DNA of 7,617 bases, from contig PMYM01000043.1 in the NCBI GenBank assembly GCA_003171235.1, forward strand, positions 1 to 7,617, in the 5' to 3' direction. Positions 6,346 to 7,617 of the stretch are shown here, piece after piece. Every line of letters starts with the position of its first letter. The first letter of the stretch is position 1. The notes below the pieces were generated by a model. It was not told the origin of the DNA, made no database searches, and was given only the letters and a program-made list of their open reading frames with translations. The DNA is from Phycisphaerales bacterium. Lineage in GTDB: Bacteria; Planctomycetota; Phycisphaerae; SM23-33. A program made the translations under genes and the position numbers.

Positions 6346-7617
6346 TTACCTGACCAGTTCCGCCAGTTGCGTCTGGTGCAAGATGGTCTGCTGTCTTGCG
6401 GGGCCCACGCTGATGATGCCGATGGGCCGGCCGATCAGGTCCGACAGCCGCTGCACGTAGGCCTTGGCATTGGCCGGCAGTTGGTCGAAGCTCTGCGCCT
6501 GGCCGATCTCCTCGCCCCAGCCGCTCATGTCCTCGTACACGCACTGGACCTGCGCCAGCACCGCCGGCGAGGGGTTAAACTCCTCCAGCAGCCGCCCCTG
6601 GAAACGGTAGCCCGTGCAGATGCGGACCTTCTCGAAGCCCGACAGCACGTCCAGCAGCATCAGGGCGATCTCGTCCACACCGGAGAGGTCGGCGGCGTAG
6701 CGGACGGCCAGGGCGTCAAACCAGCCGCAGCGCCTCGGCCGGCCGGTGGTGGTGCCGTACTCGCGCCCGCGCTGGCGGATGCGCTGGCCGGTTTCGTTTT
6801 CCTGTTCGGTGGGGAAAGGCCCCGAGCCCACGCGGGTGCTATAGGCCTTGGCCACTCCCAGCACGCAACCGACGGCCTTGGGAGGCACGCCCGCCCCGGC
6901 CGGCACGCCGGCGGCGGTGACTGACGAACTGGTCACGAAGGGATAGGTGCCGTGATCCACGTCCAGCAGGCTGCCCTGGCCGCCTTCAAAGCAGATGCAC
7001 TGGCCGTCGCGGCAGGCCGCTCGAAGCAAGGCCCCGGTATCGGTGATCATTTCCGCCAATCGCCCTCGGTAGCCGGCATACTCAGCCGCAATGGCGGCGG
7101 CATCCAGGGGCGGCGCGTCGTACAGGGCCTTGAAGGTGGCGTTCTTGACGGCGGCGATGGCCGAAATCTTCTCGGCCAGGGACTTCTCGTCCAAGAGGTC
7201 GGCGGCGCGCAGGGCGGTCCAGCGCATGGCCTTGTCGGCGTAGCAGGGGCCGATGCCGCGGGCGGTGGTGCCGATCTTGCGCGATTCGCCCAGGGCCGCC
7301 TCCGCCAGGCGGTCGGCCAGCTTGTGCCAGGGCATCACCAGGTTGGCGGCGGCGGAGATGAAAAGATTCTCCTTGCCGACGCCCACCCCGCGGGCGCGCA
7401 GGGCGTCCATCTCCTCCAGCGCCACCGGCGGGTCGAACACCACGCCGTTGCCGATGACGTTCCGCGTGCCCGGGTGCAGGATGCCCGAGGGTATCAGGTG
7501 CAAGGCGTATTTCTGGCCGTCGACCGTGACCGTGTGGCCGGCGTTGGCCCCGCCGCAGTACCGCGCCACGTAGCGGCAGTTGCGGGCCAGGGCGTCCACG
7601 ATCTTGCCCTTGCCTTC
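6346..7617 (-). CDS. purA: Adenylosuccinate synthetase, 5' end cut by window edge
   Basis: About 423 residues are visible; only roughly the first ten are missing. PurA uses GTP to join IMP and aspartate into adenylosuccinate, the first committed step to AMP, in the cytoplasm. The visible part starts inside the P-loop signature with EGKGKIVD and continues with GGANAGHTV, whose His (visible residue 28) is the catalytic His41 of E. coli. IGTTARGIGP contributes to the IMP site, FEGGQGSLLDVDHGTYPFVTSSS is a family signature, and GTTTGRPRRCGWFDA is near the aspartate/IMP loop. The guanine-specificity motif usually reading TKLD is LMLLD here (6649-6663): the Asp is kept but the Lys is lost. The late GPDR motif reads GPAR. 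The rest is intact, with no frameshift. Stop TAA at 6348-6346, followed by element E4 and uppS. Confidence 0.96.
   Translation of the reverse strand, partial: EGKGKIVDALARNCRYVARYCGGANAGHTVTVDGQKYALHLIPSGILHPGTRNVIGNGVVFDPPVALEEMDALRARGVGVGKENLFISAAANLVMPWHKLADRLAEAALGESRKIGTTARGIGPCYADKAMRWTALRAADLLDEKSLAEKISAIAAVKNATFKALYDAPPLDAAAIAAEYAGYRGRLAEMITDTGALLRAACRDGQCICFEGGQGSLLDVDHGTYPFVTSSSVTAAGVPAGAGVPPKAVGCVLGVAKAYSTRVGSGPFPTEQENETGQRIRQRGREYGTTTGRPRRCGWFDALAVRYAADLSGVDEIALMLLDVLSGFEKVRICTGYRFQGRLLEEFNPSPAVLAQVQCVYEDMSGWGEEIGQAQSFDQLPANAKAYVQRLSDLIGRPIGIISVGPARQQTILHQTQLAELVR

Overview
The window is GC-rich chromosomal DNA holding seven protein genes, two of them cut by the window edges. All are recognisable as housekeeping or cell-envelope genes. 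No rRNA, tRNA, CRISPR array, transposase or phage gene was seen. The gene set, high GC, scarce Shine-Dalgarno sites and a PheT without its tRNA-binding domain suggest a Gram-negative-type bacterium, possibly a planctomycete (Phycisphaerae-like). That placement is inference and only moderately secure.

Layout: a secreted SGNH/GDSL hydrolase (minus, 3' end off the left edge) diverges from a plus-strand series: mnmA (tRNA 2-thiouridylase), a GT9 heptosyltransferase-like gene, and pheT (Phe-tRNA synthetase beta). pheT converges with only 6 bp to spare on a minus-strand series read right to left: purA (5' end off the right edge), uppS, arfB. Three genes serve translation: mnmA modifies tRNA, pheT charges tRNA, and arfB rescues stalled ribosomes. 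Two serve the envelope: uppS makes the lipid carrier and GT9 acts on surface glycans. purA makes AMP. No single pathway unites them.

The least ordinary part is between the genes. All four spacers between same-direction genes (mnmA/GT9, GT9/pheT, uppS/arfB, purA/uppS) carry a long imperfect inverted repeat. The arms are themselves tandem repeats of short words: 9-mers in the first two, 7-mers in the third, 8-mers in the fourth. The first two are clear relatives, sharing arms and a 16-base core, yet each carries a different 7-mer tandem tract at the corresponding place in its loop. The divergent and convergent junctions lack such elements. Each element starts within about 20 bases of the upstream gene's stop codon. 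This repeat system is the main item for follow-up.

No gene-free stretch exceeds 300 bases; the longest spacer is 210 bases (2642-2851).
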